From: Rhizobiaceae bacterium
GTDB taxonomy: Bacteria > Pseudomonadota > Alphaproteobacteria > Rhizobiales > Rhizobiaceae
Assembly (NCBI GenBank): GCA_017644105.1
Contig: JAEPMD010000006.1
Coordinates: 62,001-126,000 of the forward strand
Reading direction: 5' to 3'
DNA length: 64,000 bases
Under the pieces are notes generated by a model. That model ran no database searches. It saw nothing but the letters and a program-made list of their open reading frames with translations, and was not told the DNA's origin. The translations under genes and the position numbers were made by a program. Below, piece by piece: positions 37,281-46,674 of the stretch (the stretch's first letter is position 1; each line of letters begins with the position of its first letter).

Positions 37281-40200
37281 CTATTCTGTCAAAACACGTT
37301 GCGGCGGGAAGTTGATGGTCACAAGCGTGCCTTCACCGGGAGCTGATACAATGTCAAAATTAGCGCGATTGGCCTCGGTCATAGCGCGCGTGAGTGGCAG
37401 GCCCAAACCTGTACCTTCCCCGCGCTGGCGCGTTTCATGTCCAACTTGACCAAATGGCTGCATGGCACGTTCGAGCTCAGCACGGCTCATGCCCACACCA
37501 TTATCCCGAATACGCAGTAGCACATTACCTGAAGCTTCCAGCGAACTTGAAACAACGATCTGCCCACCTGCCGGCGTGAACCGTATTGAGTTCGATAAAA
37601 TATTGAGCAAAATCTGTTTGATAGACCGCTTATCAGCGACAACAGAAGGCACATTGGCCGGTAAACTGGAGCGTACGATCACACGATTTTCGTTTGCGAT
37701 TTGCTGCATCAGGGATAAAGATTCTGTAATTTCATCGTTGAGAGAGACTGCTTGAAAATCAAGGTCTTGTTGGCCCGCTTCAATCTTTGAAATATCCAGA
37801 AGATCATTGACGATATCCAAAACATGACGCCCGGATTTGCTAATGTCATGCGCGTATTCGTGATAACGAGGATGCCCCACAGGACCAAAACGTTCTTGAG
37901 CGATCAAATCTGAGAAACCGATAATGGCATTCAGCGGTGTTCTAATCTCATGGCTCACACGCGCAAGAAAATCGCTTTTATGTGAACTTGCAGATTCTGC
38001 TTCAGATTTGGCTGATTGAAGCTCTTCTTCAGTATGCTTGGCATGGCTGATATCGCGCAAAACTGCACAATATCCGTCGGTACCGGTCAGCCGCCCCATT
38101 GTCATGGAAAGTGGCATAGTACCACCCGTTGACACACGACCAATAATTTCGCGTCCATCGTTTAACAGGCTTGATACGCCAGGACCGGACATTGCGTTAA
38201 CATAGTCAAGAACAGAATTTTGGCTTTCCGCTGCAAACAACATAGCAAATGGTTTGCCAATCGCATCATCAGCGTTGTAGTCAAACAATGCAGATGCAGA
38301 CGCGTTTAACGACTGGATCTTGCTGTCATGATCAATGATAACCACGCCGTCGGTTGCAGTTTCTAAGATGGAAGCGAGATCTGAAATTTTCAGCTTTAGA
38401 CGTTCGTATTCATCAACAAGGTCAGGATCCATATCCTTAACAGGCGAAATCTCATCCGGTGATAATTCATCAGCTTGCGGCAATAGGACAAAACTCAGCT
38501 CAAGAACCTTTTCGTCATTCCAGCCGGTGGAGCGCAGTTTCAATTCCACAGGAATGAAAACGTCTTCTGCTGTTCTAATTGAATGAGCCGTTTCTATTGG
38601 ATCCGTATCAAGATCATCGACATCGTGCGTAGTTTCATCGCCCAGCAAAAAGTCGATCCCACCAAGATTTTTCAACTGCGCAAGATCTTCGTAACCCGCC
38701 ATGTCAAAAAACGCCTCATTGGCAAACAAGAGATCATCGCTGTTATAGATGATCAAAGGTGTCTCATGCTGGTCGTGGTCGGCACTGTCAGGATTGATTA
38801 AATCATCCTGATCATCTGCTTCCGACGCGAGATTCTCATTGAAACCATCTTGATCGTTGGAAGCCAGCTCTTGCGTTTCATGACCATCAATTGGCAGCAC
38901 TGGGTCACCATTGGATGAAGTTTCATCTTCCAAATCAGCTGAAAGTTCTGGATCTGCTTGCGCAATATTATCGTCTATCGGATCAATTTCATCTGATGAA
39001 AGCTCGTCCGACGGATCCATAAAGCTTGATGTAATTTCGCTGTCAGCTTCGCTGAAATCAGAAAATGCACCGCGCTTTTTAACGTCATCAGATTTATCAC
39101 TTAAACCGCCAAGTTGCTTTCTAATTTCAAGGAAAGCATCTTTTTCTTCTTTTGTCAGCTCGGCACGGGCTTCCTGATTAAGCTCATCCAATTGGATGAT
39201 TTTATCTGCAGAACGTCGTTTCGGATTGTTTTTCGTGTCTATCGCTGGAACTTCCCCTCGATATGGATCGTCATCAAGATCAATCGGTGTGTCCGATTGA
39301 ACATCTTGATCAATGCCACTTATCTCATCAGTAGAACTTACCTCAGCATCTTCTTGCGGAATGTCGTCTTCTATGATCGATTTCGGTGTTGTTTCCAATG
39401 TTTCAAGTGTTTCATCATAAGAACCCTTGGTCAGGGCAAACCCAATTGATTGTGGATCAGGTGTTGCCTCCTGAAGACGTGCAATACCAAAGCCCCGATA
39501 TCCATCAAACAAGCGATCCCGCGTATAAGTCGGCAACGCCGCAAGATCTACAGGAACCGATAAATCAGTGCCCTGGACTGGCCACATCACGGTTTTACCT
39601 GACCAGGTGTCACGTCGGCGAATGAGATCGATAATTTCTTCGCTCGGATTGAGATTAAAAACCAAAGCAACATCGGCAAAACGGCGGCCTAATATATCGG
39701 CTGCATTGGGGCCGATTGCCTCACCCAGTTCCGGTGATATTTCGGTGAAAATACCTGCAGCATCAGTTTTCCAAACAAAACGAACTGCTCGCTTTTGCTT
39801 ATCGAATGTAAAGTCATCAGACGCGCCAGATAAATCGTCGCTTGCTTCATCTGAACCGTCATCATCTGCGACAGTTTCGCTTTGTGTTTCAACGATCCGT
39901 AACTTTGTTTCCTTTGACGGTTCCGCCTCTTCACCATCGTCTCTTTGCAAGAATGCATCGATGGGATCTTCGGCATCACGGTAAATATCAGATGGCAAAG
40001 GAGCATCTTCAACCAGCTCGTCAGTTAGGTCTTCAGCAATTACTGATGTCGCTGAAATATCGTCCGCATCGGAATCTTCGATGACATTATCTTCATGATC
40101 AGCCGAGGAGTCATCGATTGCGAACAATAAATACATGTCAGGATTTTCAGACAAGTGACCAATAGCGGCTGGCAAATTGCCTTTTGCGGTTTTCAAACGA

Positions 40201-40769
40201 CGTTTGATGAGGCGATCGTCTTCTGACGAAACATCTTCACTCATGCTACGACGCTCTGAAAGGGAAACATCCAGCGCATAGAACTGCTCAGTTGCACCCA
40301 GAATTTGGCCTTGCTTGCCCAGAACGGCGACACATGTTTCTTCGTCGTCAAAACCGGAGACGATATGATCCACATCGAAAATACCGCGTGCGGATGCTTT
40401 ATCCGTATTCACGATCACCAAAACCGCTTGTTCGCCGAGTGGCAGGGTGATCAATTCAAGCGTTAAATCAAGCTCATTGCCTTTTTTGGTTGGCAAAATC
40501 TGCAAATTCGCACTCTTGATAACGTCGTTGGCAATGAGTTGCTGGGCAGTTTCACGTAGTTTTTTGCGCGTCTTCTTGCTGTCGATAAAACCATCATCCA
40601 TAAAATCGTAGATGGTTTTATGATTAAAAAGCTTCGCTGCGGGACCGTTTGTCCAGATTATATTATTAAAGTCGGTTGAAACGATGGCCAGCGCATCTCC
40701 GTCGGTAAAACGATCGCGAATTGCAGCATGTACAGCCAAATCGATGAATGGATACAAAATGTCCGTCAT
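37281..40769 (-). CDS. Large PAS histidine kinase of the PdhS/PleC/DivJ type
   Basis: 1162 residues. The C-terminal core is clear: HisKA with His940 in FLARVSHEIRTPLNAIIGFS, and a HATPase_c domain with N box NILSNSIRFTP, G1 RDNGVGM and G2 GEGTGLGLPL. The H-box region through RYHEYAHDISKSGRHVLDIV resembles the PdhS/PleC/DivJ kinases that adjust DivK and thus CtrA. At least two PAS-like segments lie before it (about 680-760 and 815-915). A PAS-like domain lies near 330-410, and a large acidic, low-complexity part spans roughly 200-300 and 430-660. No membrane helix is visible, so it is probably cytosolic. A CtrA-type box sits in its promoter region at 40879. Confidence 0.82.
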   Translation of the reverse strand: MTDILYPFIDLAVHAAIRDRFTDGDALAIVSTDFNNIIWTNGPAAKLFNHKTIYDFMDDGFIDSKKTRKKLRETAQQLIANDVIKSANLQILPTKKGNELDLTLELITLPLGEQAVLVIVNTDKASARGIFDVDHIVSGFDDEETCVAVLGKQGQILGATEQFYALDVSLSERRSMSEDVSSEDDRLIKRRLKTAKGNLPAAIGHLSENPDMYLLFAIDDSSADHEDNVIEDSDADDISATSVIAEDLTDELVEDAPLPSDIYRDAEDPIDAFLQRDDGEEAEPSKETKLRIVETQSETVADDDGSDEASDDLSGASDDFTFDKQKRAVRFVWKTDAAGIFTEISPELGEAIGPNAADILGRRFADVALVFNLNPSEEIIDLIRRRDTWSGKTVMWPVQGTDLSVPVDLAALPTYTRDRLFDGYRGFGIARLQEATPDPQSIGFALTKGSYDETLETLETTPKSIIEDDIPQEDAEVSSTDEISGIDQDVQSDTPIDLDDDPYRGEVPAIDTKNNPKRRSADKIIQLDELNQEARAELTKEEKDAFLEIRKQLGGLSDKSDDVKKRGAFSDFSEADSEITSSFMDPSDELSSDEIDPIDDNIAQADPELSADLEDETSSNGDPVLPIDGHETQELASNDQDGFNENLASEADDQDDLINPDSADHDQHETPLIIYNSDDLLFANEAFFDMAGYEDLAQLKNLGGIDFLLGDETTHDVDDLDTDPIETAHSIRTAEDVFIPVELKLRSTGWNDEKVLELSFVLLPQADELSPDEISPVKDMDPDLVDEYERLKLKISDLASILETATDGVVIIDHDSKIQSLNASASALFDYNADDAIGKPFAMLFAAESQNSVLDYVNAMSGPGVSSLLNDGREIIGRVSTGGTMPLSMTMGRLTGTDGYCAVLRDISHAKHTEEELQSAKSEAESASSHKSDFLARVSHEIRTPLNAIIGFSDLIAQERFGPVGHPRYHEYAHDISKSGRHVLDIVNDLLDISKIEAGQQDLDFQAVSLNDEITESLSLMQQIANENRVIVRSSLPANVPSVVADKRSIKQILLNILSNSIRFTPAGGQIVVSSSLEASGNVLLRIRDNGVGMSRAELERAMQPFGQVGHETRQRGEGTGLGLPLTRAMTEANRANFDIVSAPGEGTLVTINFPPQRVLTE

Positions 40770-40878
40770 ATTAAAAACCTAACCGACTTTCTTTCTTATT
40801 ATTACGCGTTACTTCGGCAATTTGTATCGTGTTGTTACCACAAGGTCTATAATTACCGGGTTAGGCGGGCCTCATTTA

Positions 40879-40893
40879 TTAAAAAAAGGTTAA
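40879..40893. promoter_or_regulatory. CtrA-type box between kinase and phasin genes
   Basis: TTAA (40879-40882), seven bases, TTAA (40890-40893), an exact consensus match. It lies about 110 bp upstream of the kinase start and 116 bp upstream of the phasin start, so either gene could be the target. Confidence 0.45.
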
Positions 40894-40895
40894 TT

Positions 40896-40929
40896 TTGTG
40901 CAGTGCAATAAAAATGTTGCAATGCACAA
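40896..40929. promoter_or_regulatory. TGCA-rich inverted repeat at the phasin promoter, PhaR/AniA-like
   Basis: TTGTGCAGTGCAA (40896-40908) and TTGCAATGCACAA (40917-40929) are inverted copies with one mismatch and an eight-base spacer. The right arm contains a possible -35 (TTGCAA, 40917-40922), with TATATG 17 bases later at 40940. PhaR/AniA regulators of polyhydroxyalkanoate granule genes bind TGC-rich inverted sites before phasin genes. The identity of the regulator is inferred. Confidence 0.55.
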
Positions 40930-41008
40930 TAAAATATACTATATGACAATCAAGTTGATGAGAGCAGGTTGCTCTTCAGGACCGTAAAACACACTTATGG
41001 AGCATATT

Positions 41009-41485
41009 ATGGTTGCTAAAAAAGCCACAAAAACAGTTGAAGCAAAAGTAGAAACACCAGCAGCAACAGACAATGTTGTCGCATTTGACCTTAACAAAGT
41101 GTCAGAAACATATCGCAAAGCCGCTGAAACAAACCTTGAGCAAGCAAAAGAAAACTTTGAGAAAATCAAAGTTGCTTCTGATGATGCAACAAAGGCAATG
41201 GAAGCTGCAATGGAAACAGCGAAAACAGAAGGCGCTGAGCTTGGTCTAAAAGCAATTGACGTTGCACAAACAAACCTTAAAAGCTCAATCTCACACTTCG
41301 AGAAATTGATGGGTGTTAAATCTGTCGCTGAAATGATTGATTTGCAGTCGACTTTTGTTCGCGAGCAAACAGAAGTTGTGACAACACAGCTTAAAACTTT
41401 CCAGGAAGCATCAACAAAATTGGCGCAGGACGTTTCTGCACCAGTGAAAGAAGTTGCTGAGAAGTCTCTTAAAACTTTCAAGTAA
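41009..41485 (+). CDS. Phasin (polyhydroxyalkanoate granule protein)
   Basis: 158 residues from the ATG at 41009, chosen because GGAG lies six bases upstream; an ATG at 40997 four codons earlier contains the SD. The protein is one long, Ala/Lys/Glu-rich amphipathic helix, with the family core NFEKIKVASDDATKAMEAAM and ISHFEKLMGVKSVAEMIDLQ. Phasins coat PHB granules and control their number and size. Operator-like repeats precede it and a terminator follows. No PHB synthase gene is in the window. Confidence 0.9.
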   Translation: MVAKKATKTVEAKVETPAATDNVVAFDLNKVSETYRKAAETNLEQAKENFEKIKVASDDATKAMEAAMETAKTEGAELGLKAIDVAQTNLKSSISHFEKLMGVKSVAEMIDLQSTFVREQTEVVTTQLKTFQEASTKLAQDVSAPVKEVAEKSLKTFK

Positions 41486-41536
41486 GTTTTAAACCAAGTT
41501 TCTTGTACCTAGTCGTTTTGAGTATGAGTAATGCGT

Positions 41537-41567
41537 AAGGGTGGGATCAATTTATCCCGCCCTTTTT
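41537..41567 (+). terminator. Rho-independent terminator after the phasin gene
   Basis: Eleven-base-pair stem (41537-41547 against 41554-41564, one G-T pair), six-base loop and a T run. Confidence 0.9.
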
Positions 41568-41687
41568 CTATTCAATGGTAAAAGTCGGTATCTTTCTAAA
41601 GTTTTCTTCAAGAAAATAAATTGAAGACTTGCAAATTTCATACGAGAGACGTATGTCACCAAAGTTCGCAACAAAAGTGAACCTCGT

Positions 41688-41764
41688 GCGGTTGTAGCTC
41701 AGCTGGTTAGAGCGCCGGATTGTGGATCCGGAGGTCGGTGGTTCGAACCCACCCAACCGTACCA
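41688..41764 (+). tRNA. tRNA-His (GTG), 3' CCA encoded
   Basis: 77 bases fold into a full cloverleaf: acceptor stem GCGGTTG with CAACCGT (first pair G-U), D arm with AGCTGGTTA loop, anticodon stem CCGGA/TCCGG around TTGTGGA (anticodon GTG), T arm GGTGG/CCACC with TTCGAAC. The discriminator is A73 and CCA is genomic. Position -1 is T, so the extra G-1 that marks tRNA-His in most bacteria is missing, as known for a large group of alphaproteobacteria that use an atypical HisRS. It appears as a lone gene, without an integrated element beside it. Confidence 0.95.
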
Positions 41765-42047
41765 TTTATTAACAGCTTCCCTTAAATCTCATCGGTTATG
41801 AGCACCATCGTGGTTAACATATTCTATATGGATTTGTTAAAATGCGCCAAAATTAATCATATTTTTCAATAAGAAGCCCGATTTTCCGGCGAATTTACAA
41901 ACAGTTAACCATGCAATTGGTTTTGTTAAATGTAAATGAAGTGTTTAGGAAATCGGCAACCTTTTAACTCATATATTAGCCACGTTCCATGAGGGGCAAA
42001 CCGCATGATGCGGGGGTATTGTTGTATTATTGTGAGGTCACAGCCAC
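41765..42047 (+). promoter_or_regulatory. Upstream region of the cellulose operon
   Basis: 283 AT-rich bases. They hold a TTAACCAT CtrA-type half-site at 41905-41912, several other TTAA words without N7 spacing, and a 13-base palindrome CCGCATGATGCGG at 42001-42013. A short 20-codon frame from 41989 ends overlapping the bcsA start but has no SD. I cannot locate a sure promoter. Confidence 0.35.
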
Positions 42048-44303
42048 ATGAATTTGGCATGGGTTTCGGCTGTCATTGCTGGCGTATTAGGTATTTTTCT
42101 GCTTTGGCTCCCTATGAGTCTACAGGCGCAATTAGTGCTAAGTTTTGCTTCTCTAGGCGTCATGTTCTTCGCAATGAGCAGACCAGACAATAAAGTTTTC
42201 CGGTTAGTTACATTTACATTTTGCGCGATTTTAGCTGTTCGCTACGGTTTTTGGCGCACCACGGAAACTTTGCCAAGTATCTCTGAGCCAGCCAACTTTA
42301 TTCCTGGATTCATTCTTTATGTGGCGGAAATGTATTGCCTGTTAATGCTCGGCATTAGCTTCTTCATGCTCGCGGATCCTTTGAAGCGAAAAACACCACA
42401 GCTGAAAAAGATTGAAGACCTGCCGACCGTTGATGTCTTTGTACCAACCTATAATGAAGATCCCGAATTGCTTGCCGGCACACTAGCTGCAGCAAAGTCA
42501 ATGGTTTATCCAAAAGATAAGATCAAGATCTGGTTGCTGGATGATGGTGGCTCGGAGCAGAAACGTGCGGACAAAGATCCGCAAAAAGCGATTGCTGCAA
42601 CACGTCGTCATGAGCAACTCAAGGCTTTGTGCGAAGCTATGGGCGTCAATTATCTGACACGAAAAAGAAACGAGCATGCCAAAGCCGGTAATATGAATGA
42701 GGCGCTTAAAGTCACCGATGGCGATCTTGTTGTCGTTTTTGATGCAGATCACGCGCCGGTTCGCACTTTCCTGCGCGAAACAGTGACCTATTTTTTAGAT
42801 GATCCGAAATTATTTTTGGCGCAAACACCGCACTTTTTCCTAAATCCAGACCCGCTTGAGAAAAATCTGCAGACATTTAAAAATATGCCGTCAGAAAACG
42901 AGATGTTTTATTCCGTTGTTCAAACAGGTCTTGATAAATGGGATGCGTCTTTCTTTTGTGGTTCAGGTGCTGTCTTGCGGCGCGAAGCACTGGATACAAC
43001 AGGTGGATTTGCTGGTCAGTCGATCACTGAGGATTGCGAAACAGCACTCGCGCTTCACTCAAATGGTTGGCATTCTGTTTATATCAACAAGCCATTGATT
43101 GCTGGTCTTCAACCTGAGACTTTCGATGCCTTTATCGGTCAGCGTGCGCGCTGGTGTCAGGGTATGTTGCAGATCCTGATCTTGAACCGTCCATTTTTGG
43201 CGAAAGGTTTGAAGATGTCTCAGCGTATCTGTTATGCGGGCATCAACCTTTTCTGGTTGTTCCCGATTTCGCGTCTTATTTTCATGTTTGCACCACTTTT
43301 ATATATCTTCTTCTCGCTCGAAATTTATCAGGCGAATATTCAAGAATTTTGTGCTTATGCCTTGACCTATCTGATTGCATCCTTCGGCATGCAAAGCTAT
43401 CTGCATGGCAAGGTTCGTTGGCCGTGGATTTCCGAGTTATATGAATATGTTCAATCAGTTATGCTGTTTGGTAGTATCTTGTCGGTGATCAGAAGTCCTA
43501 GAAAGCCCACTTTTAATGTGACGGCAAAAGGCATCACACTGGACAACAATTTTATCTCGCCATTAGCGCGACCCTATTTTGCGATCTTCTTCTTGTTAAC
43601 CGGCGCTGCGCTCTATTCATTCTGGCGTTTGCTCACTGAACCTGTGGCAAGTGACTTGTTGTTAATGGTTGCAGGATGGAATGCTATTAACTTGAGCATC
43701 GCAGCATTGGCTCTAGGTGTTGTGGCAGAACGCAGAGAGCTTCGTCGCAATCAGCGTTTACCAGTTCAACGCCACGGTTTGATGCGCCAGGGTGAAAAAA
43801 CCTGGTCTATTCTGATAAAAGATGCGTCTAGCGGCGGTATTGGTGTGCAATTCTTGGATGAAGTGCCAGAGATTGAACATGATTCCAACTGGCAGGGCGA
43901 AGTTGAAGTGCGTCGCGCCGGCAAGCAGGTAAAATTCCCTGTCATCATTCGCAGCGGCAGCGTTGTGGATGGTGAAAACCACTATGGGTTTGCCTATACG
44001 GTGCGCACGCCGGAAGTATTCATGGCTATTGCTGAGGTCATGTATTCGGATCAAGAAATTCTGCAAGAACGCATTAACCGTCGTCAGGTTCGTCAAAATA
44101 TCCTGACTGGCTCTTGGGTCTTTGCACAGCGAAGTGTGACAGAAACCATTAGAGCATTTGCCTACTTAGTGGGATTGGGCAAAACAGCACCGGTTGAATC
44201 AGCGGAAGATGCGCCGATCACTGTAAAAGAAAATAATGCGCAAATACCGGGCAAAGTCATGCCAATGCCGCATGTTATGGGGGCAAGTCGTGTCGCAGCT
44301 TAA
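42048..44303 (+). CDS. bcsA: Cellulose synthase catalytic subunit BcsA
   Basis: 751 residues. It is an inner-membrane processive GT2 that makes beta-1,4-glucan from UDP-glucose and secretes it. The motifs in order are DDG (165-167), DAD (232-234), TED (327-329) and QRARW (365-369). The C-terminal PilZ domain has RRELRRNQR and DASSGGIGV, so c-di-GMP activation is expected. Several membrane helices lie before and after the catalytic domain. The start at 42048 has GAGG 11 bases upstream and fits the first membrane helix. It heads the operon bcsA-bcsB-bcsK-like-bcsN. Confidence 0.97.
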   Translation: MNLAWVSAVIAGVLGIFLLWLPMSLQAQLVLSFASLGVMFFAMSRPDNKVFRLVTFTFCAILAVRYGFWRTTETLPSISEPANFIPGFILYVAEMYCLLMLGISFFMLADPLKRKTPQLKKIEDLPTVDVFVPTYNEDPELLAGTLAAAKSMVYPKDKIKIWLLDDGGSEQKRADKDPQKAIAATRRHEQLKALCEAMGVNYLTRKRNEHAKAGNMNEALKVTDGDLVVVFDADHAPVRTFLRETVTYFLDDPKLFLAQTPHFFLNPDPLEKNLQTFKNMPSENEMFYSVVQTGLDKWDASFFCGSGAVLRREALDTTGGFAGQSITEDCETALALHSNGWHSVYINKPLIAGLQPETFDAFIGQRARWCQGMLQILILNRPFLAKGLKMSQRICYAGINLFWLFPISRLIFMFAPLLYIFFSLEIYQANIQEFCAYALTYLIASFGMQSYLHGKVRWPWISELYEYVQSVMLFGSILSVIRSPRKPTFNVTAKGITLDNNFISPLARPYFAIFFLLTGAALYSFWRLLTEPVASDLLLMVAGWNAINLSIAALALGVVAERRELRRNQRLPVQRHGLMRQGEKTWSILIKDASSGGIGVQFLDEVPEIEHDSNWQGEVEVRRAGKQVKFPVIIRSGSVVDGENHYGFAYTVRTPEVFMAIAEVMYSDQEILQERINRRQVRQNILTGSWVFAQRSVTETIRAFAYLVGLGKTAPVESAEDAPITVKENNAQIPGKVMPMPHVMGASRVAA

Positions 44304-46674
44304 ACAAAAATTGGCGATCGCTGGCACTTATGCCGCGATAGCATTTGGTGCAGCTGTATCACCCAACATGGCGCAAAGCCTGTTTTCCAATGAAGCAGGG
44401 CCGAAAAACACATTTACGCAGCCTTCGTTCTCGAAAGCTGAAAACTTTATTATGACAACGCGTCAACCAGCCTTAGCGCTTGAAGATGCGGTGGCAAACC
44501 CAACTCTGATTGCCTTTGATCAACCTCGTTCTCGGTTTAAACTTGAGGGCGAAGATGCGCTTGGTCAGTTTACATTTCAACATGACATGGAGAAAGCCGG
44601 CACGATTGGTGAGTTGGTTATCGCCTACAAAAATGCTGTATCAGTCATGCGGGAAGCTTCCAGCTTGAATGTTAAGGTCAATGGTTATCCGGTAGGCAAA
44701 TTCCCAATCTCATCATCTTCTGAGTATGCGTCACACAAATTCCTGGTGCCCGCAAATGCACTTGTCGACGGCACAAATATCGTTGAAGTCCACGCCATAC
44801 AGCGTCATCGTGTTGATTGTTCGCTTGAGGCAACTTATGAGTTATGGACTGAAATTGATTTCATGAACTCCGGTTTTTTAACTGAAGATGAATTCACATT
44901 TTCCGATTTAAAATCACTTAAAATGATCGGTCGATCTGAAAATGGTCTTACTGATCTCCGATTGGTTTTGCCTAAAAACTCAGGCATAGGCGATTTAAAT
45001 GCAGCTCTGCCACTCGTACAAACGCTTTCGCTCGCTTTAGGCCGTGACGATATTGCTGTTACTGTATCAGATCGGTCTGGAATTGGACCAGGTATTGATG
45101 TGTATTTGGCCGCGATGGACCGGCCCGATCAGAATTATCCTATCGCTTTAAAAGCAAAACACGGCCTGTCTGTTGTACAAACCCAAGATGCCAGACGCGT
45201 TGCGGTGGTTTTAAAAGCGCCAAGCATCGGGCAGGCGACAGCGCAATTGTTAGCCGGTATTCGAGGTGAACTAAAACCTTTACTTGACGAAGCGATTAAC
45301 CGCGAAAATCATTTGGAAATTAAGGCCGATGCTGGTGGAGTTTATACGCTTGGTGAAGCAGGTTACACCGCGCGGTCATTTTCGGGACGCTTATTCAGAA
45401 CAAATTTTGATCTCGTTATGCCCGCAGATTTTTATCCGGCGGAATATGCGACCGTGGATTTGGGTCTTCATGCTGCGACTTCGCCAGGACTAAATCCGCA
45501 ATCTCAGCTTCTGGTGCGCGTGAATGGCCAGATCGTAACGAGCCTTCCCATGCGCGATACAGATGGTGAAGTCTTTGAAGATCGCCGCATCGAGCTGCCT
45601 ATGCGTGCTTTCAGACCCGGCCGTAATCAGATCGAAATCTTGGCGGAGCTTGAAAAAGCAAGCGATGAGGCTTGTGTTTATAGCGAACGCGATGAAACCG
45701 CGCCGCGCTTCATTTTGTTGGAAAACACAGAAATCAGAATTCCACAGCTCGCGCGCATTTCTCGCCTTCCTGACTTGTCGGTATTTGCTGGTACCGCTTA
45801 TCCATATCGCAATGATGAGCGATTAAATATTTATGTCGTTCATGCCGATAGTCGCACATTATCGGCAGCCATGACAATGATGACAAAAATGAGCATTGCA
45901 TCTGGGGCTCCGTTGAATGCGCAGGTCATATTAGGTCGACCGGACAATTCGGATCGTGAAAACAAACTTGTGATTGCTCCGCGACGTGCTTTTGTTCAAT
46001 CAGGTCCAAATGTGACCGATGAGCATCAGCAGATGTCACATCGCATTAAATTTCACGACGCGGATTGGCTTCCCGATCTCATCACAACAGCAAGTGTTGA
46101 TTCAATTGGTTTGCCAAAGGTGACTCAAGCAACACCCGAGGATTTGCTGCAGGCGTTTCGACATAAGACACAAAAAACTGCGATAGAATTGTCTACATCT
46201 GCTGTTATTAAGCAAAAATTTGACGAACTATCCCACCGTTTTCAGTCATGGCTGAAATATGAGCCTGCCCTTGATAAAAGTGTGACCGGTGATGTCGATA
46301 GTCGCAAAGCAAACCTTGTTCAAACATTGGATGATAAAAATAATTCGGTGGTCACTTGGCTGGCAGCGGACACACCCGAAGATGTTGTACGCGCGTCTCT
46401 CGTTCTTGCTGAGCCCGACACATGGTCTAGGGTAAAGGGGGCAGATGTAACTGTTGATTTGCGTTCAAAACAGATCTCCGCGCAATTGCCGTCGAGCTAT
46501 CAGGTTCATGCGTTTACCAATAAGTCGCCAAGTAATTTGCGGCGCTTAGCGGCTGCCTGGTTCTCTGACAACTTTATTGTCTATATTATATTAATCGTTG
46601 GATTTTTTGCGTTTTTTGCCGTTTGGCTCGGTCGCTCAATACCAAAAGCAGGCGTGAGAACGGATCAAGAATGA
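44290..46674 (+). CDS. bcsB: Cellulose synthase regulatory/periplasmic subunit BcsB
   Basis: 794 residues from the GTG at 44290 (GGGG about six bases upstream), overlapping the end of bcsA by 14 bases. A signal peptide (residues 1-28) leads into the periplasmic carbohydrate-binding and flavodoxin-like domains of BcsB. A single C-terminal membrane anchor with VYIILIVGFFAFFAVWLG (about 765-785) packs against BcsA. It guides the glucan through the periplasm. The stop overlaps the next start in ATGA. Confidence 0.93.
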   Translation: MSQLKQKLAIAGTYAAIAFGAAVSPNMAQSLFSNEAGPKNTFTQPSFSKAENFIMTTRQPALALEDAVANPTLIAFDQPRSRFKLEGEDALGQFTFQHDMEKAGTIGELVIAYKNAVSVMREASSLNVKVNGYPVGKFPISSSSEYASHKFLVPANALVDGTNIVEVHAIQRHRVDCSLEATYELWTEIDFMNSGFLTEDEFTFSDLKSLKMIGRSENGLTDLRLVLPKNSGIGDLNAALPLVQTLSLALGRDDIAVTVSDRSGIGPGIDVYLAAMDRPDQNYPIALKAKHGLSVVQTQDARRVAVVLKAPSIGQATAQLLAGIRGELKPLLDEAINRENHLEIKADAGGVYTLGEAGYTARSFSGRLFRTNFDLVMPADFYPAEYATVDLGLHAATSPGLNPQSQLLVRVNGQIVTSLPMRDTDGEVFEDRRIELPMRAFRPGRNQIEILAELEKASDEACVYSERDETAPRFILLENTEIRIPQLARISRLPDLSVFAGTAYPYRNDERLNIYVVHADSRTLSAAMTMMTKMSIASGAPLNAQVILGRPDNSDRENKLVIAPRRAFVQSGPNVTDEHQQMSHRIKFHDADWLPDLITTASVDSIGLPKVTQATPEDLLQAFRHKTQKTAIELSTSAVIKQKFDELSHRFQSWLKYEPALDKSVTGDVDSRKANLVQTLDDKNNSVVTWLAADTPEDVVRASLVLAEPDTWSRVKGADVTVDLRSKQISAQLPSSYQVHAFTNKSPSNLRRLAAAWFSDNFIVYIILIVGFFAFFAVWLGRSIPKAGVRTDQE

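Noticed and set aside
41568-41765. A 65-codon frame on the - strand beginning MVRLGGFEPPTSGS
   Set aside because: It is the antisense reading of tRNA-His; this peptide is a well-known false gene opposite tRNA genes.
42005-42193. A 62-codon frame starting just before bcsA with GAGGGG upstream
   Set aside because: It runs out of frame over the first membrane helix of BcsA, and its product looks random. The nearby SD-like sequence may be fortuitous, but I cannot exclude a short leader effect.
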